From the NCBI GenBank assembly GCA_021201535.1, contig JAJQEU010000083.1:1-44296 (forward strand): 44,296 bases of DNA, in the 5' to 3' direction. The notes under the pieces were generated by a model. The model was not told where the DNA came from. It saw nothing but the letters and a program-made list of their open reading frames with translations, and made no database searches. Made by a program: the position numbers and the translations under genes. Positions 26,641 to 34,889 of this stretch are shown piece after piece (the stretch's first letter is position 1; each line of letters starts with the position of its first letter). The stretch comes from Clostridiales bacterium. Lineage in GTDB: Bacteria; Bacillota; Clostridia; Lachnospirales; Lachnospiraceae.

Positions 26641-28252
26641 CCAGATACTCCTGTATTTGCCGGTTCATTTCCTCCACAACCGCATCAATTCCCGCTTCTT
26701 TCAGCGCATCATTAAAACTGTCATAGTATTCTTCCCAGTCTGATACATCAAACATATTGTCCGAAGGTTCAAACAGGAATATTCCTCTCATTGCATTATT
26801 GTCCAGATACAATTCGGTCACGGCTGCCGCTTCTTCCTCTACAGCGCTGGCATCAAATGTAAAGCCATACAGAGGATTTGATTTTACGGTCGAAAGCGTG
26901 TCCATATTGATCTCCGTTTTCCCGCTGGTCTCAAAGGGGGTAATCACACTGCTGGCAAACACACTTCCGAGGTTTTTATGAAAAACCGTGTACTCACTTT
27001 CAAGCCCTTCCATCTCCACACCTTCATTTGTAACCACATAATCTTCATTTTCTATGCCATAGCGAAGCAGATTTGCGGCATCCTGATCTGTATAAATAAA
27101 ATTCAGAAAAGCAAAGGCTTCATCCTGATGCCCGGAACTCTGCGCAATACAGGACAGTTCATAATTCAATGCTGTCGTATCCTGCTCATAATAAGGAATT
27201 CGCGTCAATATAATCCCATTGACATTGGTCCATGTATCAAGACTGTCGGAACGGCAGATCGGAAATCCATTAAAATCTGCCTGCATCAGGAAATCTTCTT
27301 CTGCTGTTTGATCCCCGCTTTCCCGTATATATCCTTTCTGATAATAGTCATTCATGGTTCCTGCCAGTTTTCTCATCTCTTCCGTATCAAAAAGATTGAC
27401 TACACGGATCTCTTCCTCTTCCTCATCGGTCCAATATCCGATCGGGAAACTAAGGCTGTAAGTCCATACCGGAAGATTACACGTTAGATATACCGGGACA
27501 AAGGAAAATGCCGTAAAGTTCTCATTTTCTTTTTCCCCTTCCGTCACTCTGGCAAATACATCTTCCAGCTCTGTCAGCGGTTTTGCCAGATCATCTGCTG
27601 TCAAGCCATACTTTTCCATCAATTCCGTATTGGCAGCCCAACCGGCCGGCTCCGGCGCGTACAGGTTTCCCACGGCAAATACCCCGTCCTGATACCCTGC
27701 AATCTCATAAACCTGATCCGACAATACATCCTTCAGATCATTTCCGGCCTCCGTTTCCAAATACTCTGTCAGATCAGCCAATTCCCCCGCCGCTGCCGCC
27801 TCCCGGACATACCTGGAATAAGCCGGAATAATATCTACCGCTATATTTTCTTCCCGCATGGCCGCAAGTAATTCCGTCGGCGTTACATCATCAAATAATT
27901 CCGACGGGATTTGCCTCATCTGAACCTGAAAATCATACCCGTTCTCATATAAGAGTTCATTTAACTGCATGACCACGCTGTCGCTGTATACCGTCTCTGT
28001 ATACACGATCAGCGTATCAGGCGGAGTCTCGACTGATTCCAGATTTTTAATATATGCATCCAACGTGTTACCGACCACAGAGATATACAGTTGATTTTCC
28101 GTTTCTGTTGCTTCCTCTGTCTGCTCCGAAAAGACCGAGTCGGCGCTGTCATACTCTTCACTCTGCCCGCAGCCAGCAGCCAGACTCATTCCTGTACACA
28201 AAGCCAGGATAACGGCCAGCATCCTCTTTTTTGCTCTCCGTGCTTTTTTCAT
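26627..28252 (-). CDS. Extracellular solute-binding lipoprotein (LipO/YtcQ-like)
   Basis: A 541-residue lipoprotein: a positively charged start, a hydrophobic segment and the lipobox LAAGC with Cys28. After an acidic linker comes a family-1 solute-binding fold; FLNFIYTDQDAANLLRYGIE is close to the conserved end region of LipO-type binding proteins. Such proteins normally feed MalF/MalG-type importers, yet here the gene is joined to an ABC-2 type transporter: four-base overlap with the lipoprotein before it and 14-base overlap with the ATPase after it. It might present a ligand to the duplicated permease or to the sensor kinase encoded divergently. GGAG 8 bases before the ATG supports the start. 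Confidence 0.85.
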   Translation of the reverse strand: MKKARRAKKRMLAVILALCTGMSLAAGCGQSEEYDSADSVFSEQTEEATETENQLYISVVGNTLDAYIKNLESVETPPDTLIVYTETVYSDSVVMQLNELLYENGYDFQVQMRQIPSELFDDVTPTELLAAMREENIAVDIIPAYSRYVREAAAAGELADLTEYLETEAGNDLKDVLSDQVYEIAGYQDGVFAVGNLYAPEPAGWAANTELMEKYGLTADDLAKPLTELEDVFARVTEGEKENENFTAFSFVPVYLTCNLPVWTYSLSFPIGYWTDEEEEEIRVVNLFDTEEMRKLAGTMNDYYQKGYIRESGDQTAEEDFLMQADFNGFPICRSDSLDTWTNVNGIILTRIPYYEQDTTALNYELSCIAQSSGHQDEAFAFLNFIYTDQDAANLLRYGIENEDYVVTNEGVEMEGLESEYTVFHKNLGSVFASSVITPFETSGKTEINMDTLSTVKSNPLYGFTFDASAVEEEAAAVTELYLDNNAMRGIFLFEPSDNMFDVSDWEEYYDSFNDALKEAGIDAVVEEMNRQIQEYLDDAD

Positions 28253-29472
28253 TGTCCACTCTCCTGATCCAGATAGTAAATTGATACATACTCATTGCTG
28301 CCGCTCATATAACTTTGCAATGACATATACTGATATTCAAAATCCCCGTCATATGCCTCATACATATCAGTCCGATGCACCGCGACACTGTAGACGACAC
28401 CATATTCCGAGATCTCCTTCGGCACCGCATCCACTCCGGCCTGTGACACATAATCCCCTCTGACCTCGGACAATTCACCTGTTTCCATATTGTAAACATA
28501 ATAGGTGCCATCCGCATAATCATAGATAGACTGGTAAGTTGAGAAACAGCTGAATTCTGAATAAGAATCCACACCCGAAAAATAAACTTCCTCCTCTCCC
28601 GTCTCAATATTCATTCGAATCAGTTCCGTATTCTCCCCATTAATCCGAGTTCCGTAACAAAAATCTCCCGCAAAGGCTGCATAGCAATAATCCCCATCAT
28701 TTCCATAAATAACCTGTGTGAAATCTGCAGTACATGCGACATCCCGTTTGGAAACCTCCCCGGATTCCGTATCATAAATATAATAAGAATCCGCTTCCTG
28801 AGAATAATAGTAAAATTTTCCGTCTTCCATCTTATGAACAACAAACACATCTGCCCATATATCCCCCAAAGAAGATGTGTCCAAAAGGCTCGCTTCACCG
28901 GTTTTCAAATCCACACGATAGAGTCTGGTTTCCTGCCCTTCGCTTTCTTTTGTTTTCGCATCAAATGTCTTACTGGTTGCTGTGCTGACCCTTACAATGG
29001 CAATATCCCGGTAAAACCAGGCGGCATTCGAAAAGTTGGCTTCCCCTTCCAGAGTGACTACCTTCTCATCATTATTTCCGTCAGTGTCTCTTTTCCGCAA
29101 ATCCGCCTCATTATACCCGTCGCCATACGCGATATAATAAATGGAGCCTCCATATACCGTGATACCGCTTATCGCGTCAATCTCTGCATTGCATGTGCCG
29201 TCACCACCCTCGTTTGATGAGACATGCGAACACTCCGGTTTGTCACACACGTAAACCGTTTCCTGAGAAGCATAATCAAAGAAATGGAGCATGTTGTTTT
29301 CATCAAGGAAATAATATCCTTCCGAGGTCATATAATTTCTACTGGGATGGTAATGTTCATTTCCGTCGAAATAGGCCGTTTCATCAGATGATTCTGACGC
29401 ACCGCAACCAACAAGGCAGAGAGTCCCCATACAAATTGCCATAAAACTGACAAAAAAAGGCATTCTTCTCAT
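28249..29472 (-). CDS. Lipoprotein with predicted beta-propeller repeats (DUF5050-like)
   Basis: A 407-residue secreted lipoprotein; the lipobox is LVGC with Cys23. The mature part consists of repeated short strand units ending in YY/YIYD and alternating with 'ETGE' turns (for example YYIYDTESGEVSKRD, YYVYNMETGELSEV), as in DUF5050-type propellers. Near the N-terminus a cysteine/histidine cluster, VCDKPECSH then C94, is a recurrent feature of such clostridial proteins and could bind metal or form disulfides. First gene of the four-gene operon. AAGGAG lies 5 bases before the ATG, and a perfect hairpin precedes it in the leader. The ligand is unknown. Confidence 0.8.
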   Translation of the reverse strand: MRRMPFFVSFMAICMGTLCLVGCGASESSDETAYFDGNEHYHPSRNYMTSEGYYFLDENNMLHFFDYASQETVYVCDKPECSHVSSNEGGDGTCNAEIDAISGITVYGGSIYYIAYGDGYNEADLRKRDTDGNNDEKVVTLEGEANFSNAAWFYRDIAIVRVSTATSKTFDAKTKESEGQETRLYRVDLKTGEASLLDTSSLGDIWADVFVVHKMEDGKFYYYSQEADSYYIYDTESGEVSKRDVACTADFTQVIYGNDGDYCYAAFAGDFCYGTRINGENTELIRMNIETGEEEVYFSGVDSYSEFSCFSTYQSIYDYADGTYYVYNMETGELSEVRGDYVSQAGVDAVPKEISEYGVVYSVAVHRTDMYEAYDGDFEYQYMSLQSYMSGSNEYVSIYYLDQESGQ

Positions 29473-29490
29473 ATTAACTCCTTATTTTTT

Positions 29491-29518
29491 CAGGAGACTG
29501 AAAAGATACAGTCTCCTG
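29491..29518 (-). promoter_or_regulatory. Perfect 10-bp leader hairpin of the lipoprotein operon
   Basis: CAGGAGACTG and CAGTCTCCTG pair perfectly across an 8-base loop, 19 bases before the ATG of the first lipoprotein gene. On the minus strand it is followed by A-rich sequence and the AAGGAG site, so it is not an intrinsic terminator. It may affect mRNA stability or ribosome access. Confidence 0.65.
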
Positions 29519-29558
29519 ATAAATTTATTAACCAAAATAACTTCAATGATTACCTATA

Positions 29559-29607
29559 ATTATTCACTTTTCTCTCTCGCAGTCAACATATCTAAGACGA
29601 AACGACA
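29559..29607 (-). promoter_or_regulatory. Promoter and putative LytTR box of the lipoprotein/ABC operon
   Basis: Minus strand: TTGACT (29581-29586), 16-bp spacer, AATAAT (29559-29564). The box TGTCGTTT (29600-29607) stands exactly 13 bp before the -35. The identical box and distance recur at the divergent promoter. Confidence 0.55.
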
Positions 29608-29698
29608 AAAAGTCATCTATTTTGGCACTTATGATAAAATGTAAAAATAATTTCATATGACAGCGATCTTATCAAATTGACCATTTTTTCGCTTTATA

Positions 29699-29748
29699 TG
29701 TCGTTTTATCCTGTTTGTCTTGTAAATAGTTTCCTCTGCCACTATAAT
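29699..29748 (+). promoter_or_regulatory. Promoter and putative LytTR box of the sensor kinase/regulator genes
   Basis: TTGTAA (29720-29725), 17-bp spacer, TATAAT (29743-29748). The box TGTCGTTT (29699-29706) again ends 13 bp before the -35, mirroring the minus-strand promoter, which suggests autoregulation together with control of the operon. Confidence 0.6.
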
Positions 29749-29801
29749 AAAAATACATTATCCCTCAAATTCCGGATGTAATTGAACGAGGTTTTACTAT
29801 T

Positions 29802-31109
29802 ATGGCACTTTGGATTCTTTACTTTTTTATTTTTGCAGCAGAAGGAATTATTTTTCTTCTATATGCTTCTGCTCTCTTTGAAAATAAACATCCAAAATGC
29901 CTCTGTATTCTGCTGGTGATTGCGTTATATGGGGTTCTTTTTCTGCTCTCATTTTTCAATAGCATGGTAATAAATGGCATTGCTTTTATGACATGTAATT
30001 TCCTGTACCTGATTTTGACGTACAATACCAAATGGCAGTCTGCCTTGTTTCATGCAGCTATAGCCACTTCTGTTTCCTTTATTGCAGAATTAATTATTGT
30101 AAGCATTGTACCTTACCAGATCACGTTTCCCTTCTCAGATATGTCATCCTCCCATATCTGGCTGGCAGCAGTACTGACAAAACTTATTTATTTCCTTATT
30201 ATGCTTCTTTTGATCCATCTTTGGAGTGAAACCGGAAAAACAACCATTCGATTTGACAAATCCTGGTTCATGCTCATCACCACACCAGCAGTATCCATAT
30301 TCATCATGTATACCCTGGCTATTTTATGTTGTGAAGTATCTATCCCCAAAACACTTGATCTTATGATCTCTATATGTTCCATCCTCTTATTAGTTCTGAA
30401 TCTGATCATATGGGAGATTTATAACTACGTCCAGATCAAGAGCACCGAAATGACAGACCTGCGTTTATCTCTGCAAAAAGAGTCTGATATCCTTGATTAT
30501 TACAAAATGATTATCAAGCAGGACGAAAACAAGACCCAGCTAATCCATGACATCAAGAATCATTTTCAATCCATCGCTATACTGAATAAAAATGGTGAAC
30601 ATAAAAAGGTAACCGAATATATAGACTGCATTATAAATTCCGCAGCATTCAAAAAGACTGCACAGATCTGCAACCATGAACTCCTCAATACCATTTTATG
30701 CCGTTACCTGAATCTGTGCGAGCAGTCCGGCGTTTCTTTTCATGCAGATATAAGAAATGATTCTATTAGTTTTTTTAAAGAAGACGATATCACTTCCCTG
30801 TTTTGCAACCTGCTGGACAATGCTCTGGAAGCATCTATGCAAATATCGGATGCAGTCATTGAATTATCTGCGTCCCGGAAAGAAAACACTGCTTTTTCCA
30901 TAATCACAATAAAAAATTCCTGCCGAAAAAATCCGTTCTCAGAAAAAAGCAACCGGCTCGTATCTACCAAAAAAGATCCGTTGCTGCACGGGTATGGCAT
31001 CCGGATCATTGAAAGAATTGTAAAAAAATATGGCGGCGAGATAGAATACTATTACTCTCAGGAAGACCATACATTTCATACGATTATCACACTCAAAAAC
31101 CCGGGATAA
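29802..31109 (+). CDS. AgrC-type GHKL sensor histidine kinase
   Basis: A 435-residue membrane kinase. The first ~205 residues hold six or seven hydrophobic helices, as in peptide-sensing AgrC/ComD-like kinases; a helical linker leads to the phosphoacceptor box LIHDIKNHFQSI (His249) and the ATPase boxes FCNLLDNALEAS (N) and HGYGIRIIERIVKKYGG (G). The classical HATPase F-box is short, which is usual for this subfamily. The 48-base gap to the LytTR gene and the shared orientation make them a pair. No peptide precursor or AgrB-type protease is visible nearby, so the signal is unknown; the divergent lipoproteins could take part. The ATG at 29802 follows GAGG by 10 bases. Confidence 0.92.
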   Translation: MALWILYFFIFAAEGIIFLLYASALFENKHPKCLCILLVIALYGVLFLLSFFNSMVINGIAFMTCNFLYLILTYNTKWQSALFHAAIATSVSFIAELIIVSIVPYQITFPFSDMSSSHIWLAAVLTKLIYFLIMLLLIHLWSETGKTTIRFDKSWFMLITTPAVSIFIMYTLAILCCEVSIPKTLDLMISICSILLLVLNLIIWEIYNYVQIKSTEMTDLRLSLQKESDILDYYKMIIKQDENKTQLIHDIKNHFQSIAILNKNGEHKKVTEYIDCIINSAAFKKTAQICNHELLNTILCRYLNLCEQSGVSFHADIRNDSISFFKEDDITSLFCNLLDNALEASMQISDAVIELSASRKENTAFSIITIKNSCRKNPFSEKSNRLVSTKKDPLLHGYGIRIIERIVKKYGGEIEYYYSQEDHTFHTIITLKNPG

Positions 31110-31157
31110 TCTTATAAACAGCCAACCATTCCCGACATTAGAAATGGAGAAACATAT

Positions 31158-31865
31158 ATGCAGATCGCGATTTGTGACGATGACCAGCTTTTCATCGACC
31201 ACTTAACAAAATATATTAAAGAATTTTTCAAACGGAGCCGCCTGAACTGTCCGGACATTCGTACCTTTAACAGCGGGGAAGCGCTTTTACACGACTCCTC
31301 AGTCAAGGATATCGTGTTCCTGGATGTGGAAATGCCCGGTGTCAGCGGTATTTTTACCGGAAACGAATTAAAAAAAGCCAACCGGAATGTCCTCATAATT
31401 ATCATTACCGCGTATTCCGAATATCTCGATGAAGCAATGCGTTTTCAGGTATTCCGGTACCTGTCAAAACCTCTGGAAAAACAACGGCTATTCCTCAACC
31501 TGAAAGACGCTCTACGGGTGTATAGCACCGCCACGTTCAAAGTACCTGTGGAGACAAAGCATAATGTCTATTCTCTACCGGCAAGTGAAATCATTTATAT
31601 AGAGGCGGTACAGAAAAAGGTGTTTGTCCATACCATGAAAAAAGATTACGAATCTATCCAGACACTTTCAAAATGGATGCAGATTCTCCCGTCAAACTCT
31701 TTTTTCCAGCCGCACCGCAGTTTTATTGTAAATTTCGCTCATGTATCAGATTTCGACCATTCCCTGATACATCTTTGCGGTGATCAGTTTACAGCTTATC
31801 TGACCAGGCGGAAATATACAGAGTTTAAATCCGCATACCTTTTTTACCTCGAAAGCATGCGATAA
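31158..31865 (+). CDS. LytTR-family response regulator
   Basis: A 235-residue regulator. The receiver domain (1-~120) has the acidic pocket CDDD (7-9), phosphoacceptor Asp56 in VFLDVEMPG, and the conserved Lys104 in YLSKPL. The C-terminal LytTR DNA-binding domain (~130-235) shows SEIIYIEAVQKKVFVHT and FFQPHRSFIVNF. AgrA/ComE-type proteins of this family bind repeated short boxes upstream of target -35 elements, which fits the TGTCGTTT boxes between this pair and the divergent operon. GGAG lies 8 bases before the ATG. A bidirectional terminator follows. Confidence 0.93.
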   Translation: MQIAICDDDQLFIDHLTKYIKEFFKRSRLNCPDIRTFNSGEALLHDSSVKDIVFLDVEMPGVSGIFTGNELKKANRNVLIIIITAYSEYLDEAMRFQVFRYLSKPLEKQRLFLNLKDALRVYSTATFKVPVETKHNVYSLPASEIIYIEAVQKKVFVHTMKKDYESIQTLSKWMQILPSNSFFQPHRSFIVNFAHVSDFDHSLIHLCGDQFTAYLTRRKYTEFKSAYLFYLESMR

Positions 31866-31904
31866 TCAGTAATCTCAATACGTGCGCTGCCGAGAACACC
31901 CGGC

Positions 31905-31936
31905 AAAAGCGGCAGGACTTAACTTCTGCCGCTTTT
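31905..31936. terminator. Bidirectional intrinsic terminator
   Basis: AAAAGCGGCAG (31905-31915) and CTGCCGCTTTT (31926-31936) form a perfect 11-bp stem with a 10-base loop, between the convergent LytTR gene and the AAA gene, and can serve both. Confidence 0.88.
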
Positions 31937-31958
31937 CAAAAATTATAAGTTGTTTCTT

Positions 31959-33551
31959 TTACACAACCGCTTCCACTAAAACTTTATCGCCCAGTTGAAT
32001 CTCTCTCACGCCGATTTTTTTCTTTCGATTAAAATTAAAACTAAGCATGTATCCCTGATTCAAATGATAATGTTCCAGGTATTCGATCAGCTGTTTTTCA
32101 CCCCTGGTATTATAAGCATTGCCATGCCAGATTTTCATTTCTACCACATACTGTTTTCCACAATAATCTATGATAATATCGGTTCGCTCCTGATTGCGCG
32201 TTCTGGACTCAATATAATAATTCCCGGTTCCGTTTATAATGGGTCTCAAATACAGCAGGAAGTATCGCCTGCCATCCTCCTCCAGAAATCTCTGCGGTTG
32301 ATCGCCATAAAGATCATCAAAACTGATTACAAAACGCTCCAGAATCAATTTCATATCCAGGCTGTCTTTTTTTACAAACTGATATTTATAGCGGTCACCG
32401 AGTGTATACATCTTACTGCCCTGCATTTCAGGAGACGTAAGAAACATATTGTATAATCGCGTTTCAAAAATACGATTTGCAATCACCGCTTTTTTATGAA
32501 CAACTTTAAGGAAACCAAACATTATTGCTATGTCAATAGCTTCATCATCCGGATTATACGAGATTTCTTTTCCGTTCATCAGAAGTGCATACAACAACTC
32601 TCTGAGTTCAGGATAAGAGTCCACTTTGTCCTGTAAAGATTCAAACAGCATACTTTTCTCATTCAGAATACGGCTGACAGCCTCCACCACACCTGCCGCA
32701 GTCCATGCGGACGCTTCATCAGGAAACTCATTCGTTCCTGTTATCTGTTCATCAATCAGATTGCAAATCCTTGAAACCAAAAACGGATACCCTGACGTAT
32801 AATCAAAAATAAGTTCAGATACTGCACGAATATCCATTCCGGTCATATGGTCTTTTTCATATTCCCGAAGCATACCGGCAATATCTCCCGTTGAAAAGCT
32901 CATATCTACCAGATAGTCCGTCGCAATGTTCCACGGACTATTTGTCTTGTGCTGCTCCTCCGTCACAAACTTTCGTTTCAGGTTTTTTATGTCATATACC
33001 CCCGCCAGAATAACCGATTGGAATGTCGGAGTAATATCGCGATCAATATATCCCGCTCGTAATTGAGCCAGAAAATCCAGAAAGACCTGATAATTTGAAG
33101 CAGTATCCACCTCATCTATAATCAAAACCACTGGTTTGGGCGACTGTTCACACCAATCACTCAGATAGAAAAACAACTTTGAGAGATTCATATTCTCAAC
33201 CACTGCAAACGCAAGAGATTTCAATACATCACGCACACTGTCCGAGATACCTGCTTCCTTTTTCACACTGTTATAACACACTCTTGCAAAAGCCTGGGAA
33301 AATCGCTCATTGCAGGAAAAATCTACAGAATCCAATTTCTGAAAATCCAGGCTGACAACAACATATCTCTCTTTCAACCGGGAAGCAAGCGCGCGGAGAG
33401 TCGTAGTTTTTCCATATTGACGGGCGCGATTCATGGTAAAATAATCTCCACGGTCTATCATTGCTTCTATCTCTTTCAGGCGGTCTGTAATATCAACCAT
33501 ATAATGAAGCTCCGGTCGACACACAGCTGTTACGTTAAATCGTTTAGCCAT
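31959..33551 (-). CDS. AAA-like ATPase with C-terminal PD-(D/E)XK domain
   Basis: A 530-residue protein of the 'AAA-like domain' type (PF14516-like), of a different subfamily from the genes at 21646 and 39494. The P-loop is NRARQYGKTTTL (Lys48) and Walker B VVLIIDEVDTAS (~140). A helical middle region with SGYPFLVSRICN matches the STAND-type lid. The C-terminus holds a nuclease-like core, RTDIIIDYCGKQYVVEMKIW (D...ExK), followed by QLIEYLEHY. Function is unknown; defence or mobile-element control is possible. AGGAGG 8 bases before the ATG fixes the start. Confidence 0.85.
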   Translation of the reverse strand: MAKRFNVTAVCRPELHYMVDITDRLKEIEAMIDRGDYFTMNRARQYGKTTTLRALASRLKERYVVVSLDFQKLDSVDFSCNERFSQAFARVCYNSVKKEAGISDSVRDVLKSLAFAVVENMNLSKLFFYLSDWCEQSPKPVVLIIDEVDTASNYQVFLDFLAQLRAGYIDRDITPTFQSVILAGVYDIKNLKRKFVTEEQHKTNSPWNIATDYLVDMSFSTGDIAGMLREYEKDHMTGMDIRAVSELIFDYTSGYPFLVSRICNLIDEQITGTNEFPDEASAWTAAGVVEAVSRILNEKSMLFESLQDKVDSYPELRELLYALLMNGKEISYNPDDEAIDIAIMFGFLKVVHKKAVIANRIFETRLYNMFLTSPEMQGSKMYTLGDRYKYQFVKKDSLDMKLILERFVISFDDLYGDQPQRFLEEDGRRYFLLYLRPIINGTGNYYIESRTRNQERTDIIIDYCGKQYVVEMKIWHGNAYNTRGEKQLIEYLEHYHLNQGYMLSFNFNRKKKIGVREIQLGDKVLVEAVV

Positions 33552-33856
33552 GATTATATCCTCCTTTCTGTCCTGAATAGTTACCTCAATTCATTATAAC
33601 TACTACACTTTCACCGCGCAATATAAAATATTTTTAATCGCTGAAAAGTAACCCGTGCACCACTGAGAAGGAGCAGCCCCCATCCGTCTGTATACCCGAT
33701 GGGGCTGCTCCTTCTAAAGAGGATATATATAAATACGGGCAGTTTTTATAAATCGCGCAACTGTTCCGCATTCTTCACAGTCACGGGGAAATCCATGAAA
33801 AACCGCCTCATATCCGGCTCAACATAATGATCATCCGTCCGCAAAAAACCAGCGCC
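33552..33856. other. Intergenic region with a large hairpin and a 36-codon in-frame tail
   Basis: A 305-base gap. It contains the hairpin 33666-33715 and, on the minus strand, 36 sense codons directly continuing the dehydrogenase frame after its TAA (33749-33856). The left part (33552-33665) holds only AT-rich upstream sequence of the AAA gene. Confidence 0.6.
33666..33715. repeat. Large inverted repeat, 18-bp stem
   Basis: AGAAGGAGCAGCCCC at the left is matched by GGGGCTGCTCCTTCT at the right; the full stem is 18 bp with one bulged C and a 13-base loop. Neither side is followed by a T-run, so it is not a standard intrinsic terminator. It lies downstream of the cyclitol operon and may protect its mRNA 3' end. 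Confidence 0.8.
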
Positions 33857-34885
33857 TTATTTTGTCATATCGATCAGCACCTTGATCGCGGACGCGAACA
33901 GTTCCTTCCGCTCAAAGAGATGCTCGCACTCCGAGAGCGGCACCACCTCCATGATCATCTGCTCCACATAGGGGCTGTAGGTCAGGATCTGCTCCATGGC
34001 CTTCGGAAATCCGCCGGTGCTTCCGTTGCTGGCGTGAATCGTCAGGGATTTCTTTACCACCGTGCCGAAATCAAATTCCATCGGCGCCTGGTGGCCCAGA
34101 CAGACGAGATGGCCGCACGGGTTGATCACCGTGAGAGACTGCTGCAGGCTCTCGCTGTGCCCGGTCGCCTCCACGATCAGGTCAAATGTCCCGATCCGCT
34201 CCTCGCTGATCTCCTGTGTGTTGCAGCACTCTGCCCGCACCTGCGGAAATCCGAATCCCTGCACCCGACTGACCTTGTCAGCCAGGACGTCGACCATCAC
34301 GATCTCCGGAATGCCAGCGTCGAGAAGCGTAAACAGAGACATCAGACCGATGCCGCCGCAGCCCAGGATCAGCGCCCGCCGCGTTCTTTTCAGGACATCA
34401 TCGGGAACCCTGTTTCGTATCCCGTTCACCGCGACCGACATGGGCTCCGTCAGCGTCAGCAGCATGGGGTGATCCGACGACGGACAGGCATTGACGTGCC
34501 TCTCCTTTACGACAATAAAATTCGCCGCGCCTCCGTCCACCGTAATGCCCTTTTTCTCAATCGTCTCACAGTGGTTTTTATTGACGCCGCAGTAATAGCA
34601 GTCGCCGCAGTACAGTGAGCAGTCGCCCACCACCGTCAATCCGACCGGCAAACTCACATCGCTGCCCTTTTCCCGGATGGTTCCCAGCCACTCGTGACCC
34701 ATGACGACGGGATAGCTGTGCGGCGCCGTGTAGGTTCCGGCGTACAGCTTGACGTCGGAACCGCAGACGGCTACATAGTGCACCTCTATGAGAACTTCAT
34801 CCTCCTTCGGAACCGGGATTTTCTGCGGGACAAGCGCCATCCGTCCCGGCTCCATGATTGTCAATGCAAGATTTTTCTTTTCCAT
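33857..34885 (-). CDS. Zinc-dependent dehydrogenase, 2-deoxy-scyllo-inosamine dehydrogenase-like
   Basis: A 342-residue medium-chain dehydrogenase. Catalytic zinc ligands are Cys41, His64 and Glu65 (VCGSD, GHEW); the structural zinc site is Cys93, Cys96, Cys99 and Cys106; the NAD(P) motif is LGCGGIG (~173-179). Overall it resembles sorbitol/threonine dehydrogenases and, from memory, the BtrE/NeoA group that oxidises 2-deoxy-scyllo-inosamine in aminoglycoside pathways. The neighbouring inosose-synthase-like gene makes a cyclitol substrate likely; reduction of an inosose ketone to an inositol is equally possible. It is the last gene of the operon, 4 bases after the isomerase, with AAGGA 8 bases before the ATG. 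Confidence 0.85.
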   Translation of the reverse strand: MEKKNLALTIMEPGRMALVPQKIPVPKEDEVLIEVHYVAVCGSDVKLYAGTYTAPHSYPVVMGHEWLGTIREKGSDVSLPVGLTVVGDCSLYCGDCYYCGVNKNHCETIEKKGITVDGGAANFIVVKERHVNACPSSDHPMLLTLTEPMSVAVNGIRNRVPDDVLKRTRRALILGCGGIGLMSLFTLLDAGIPEIVMVDVLADKVSRVQGFGFPQVRAECCNTQEISEERIGTFDLIVEATGHSESLQQSLTVINPCGHLVCLGHQAPMEFDFGTVVKKSLTIHASNGSTGGFPKAMEQILTYSPYVEQMIMEVVPLSECEHLFERKELFASAIKVLIDMTK

Positions 34886-34889
34886 TCTC

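Larger units (their letters stand above)
29473..29801. other. Divergent control region of the lipoprotein/ABC operon and the two-component genes
   Basis: A 329-base, very AT-rich gap without a gene. It contains a promoter for each direction, the mirrored TGTCGTTT boxes, and the leader hairpin of the minus-strand operon. The stretch between the boxes (29608-29698) shows no further pattern that I can support. Confidence 0.7.
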
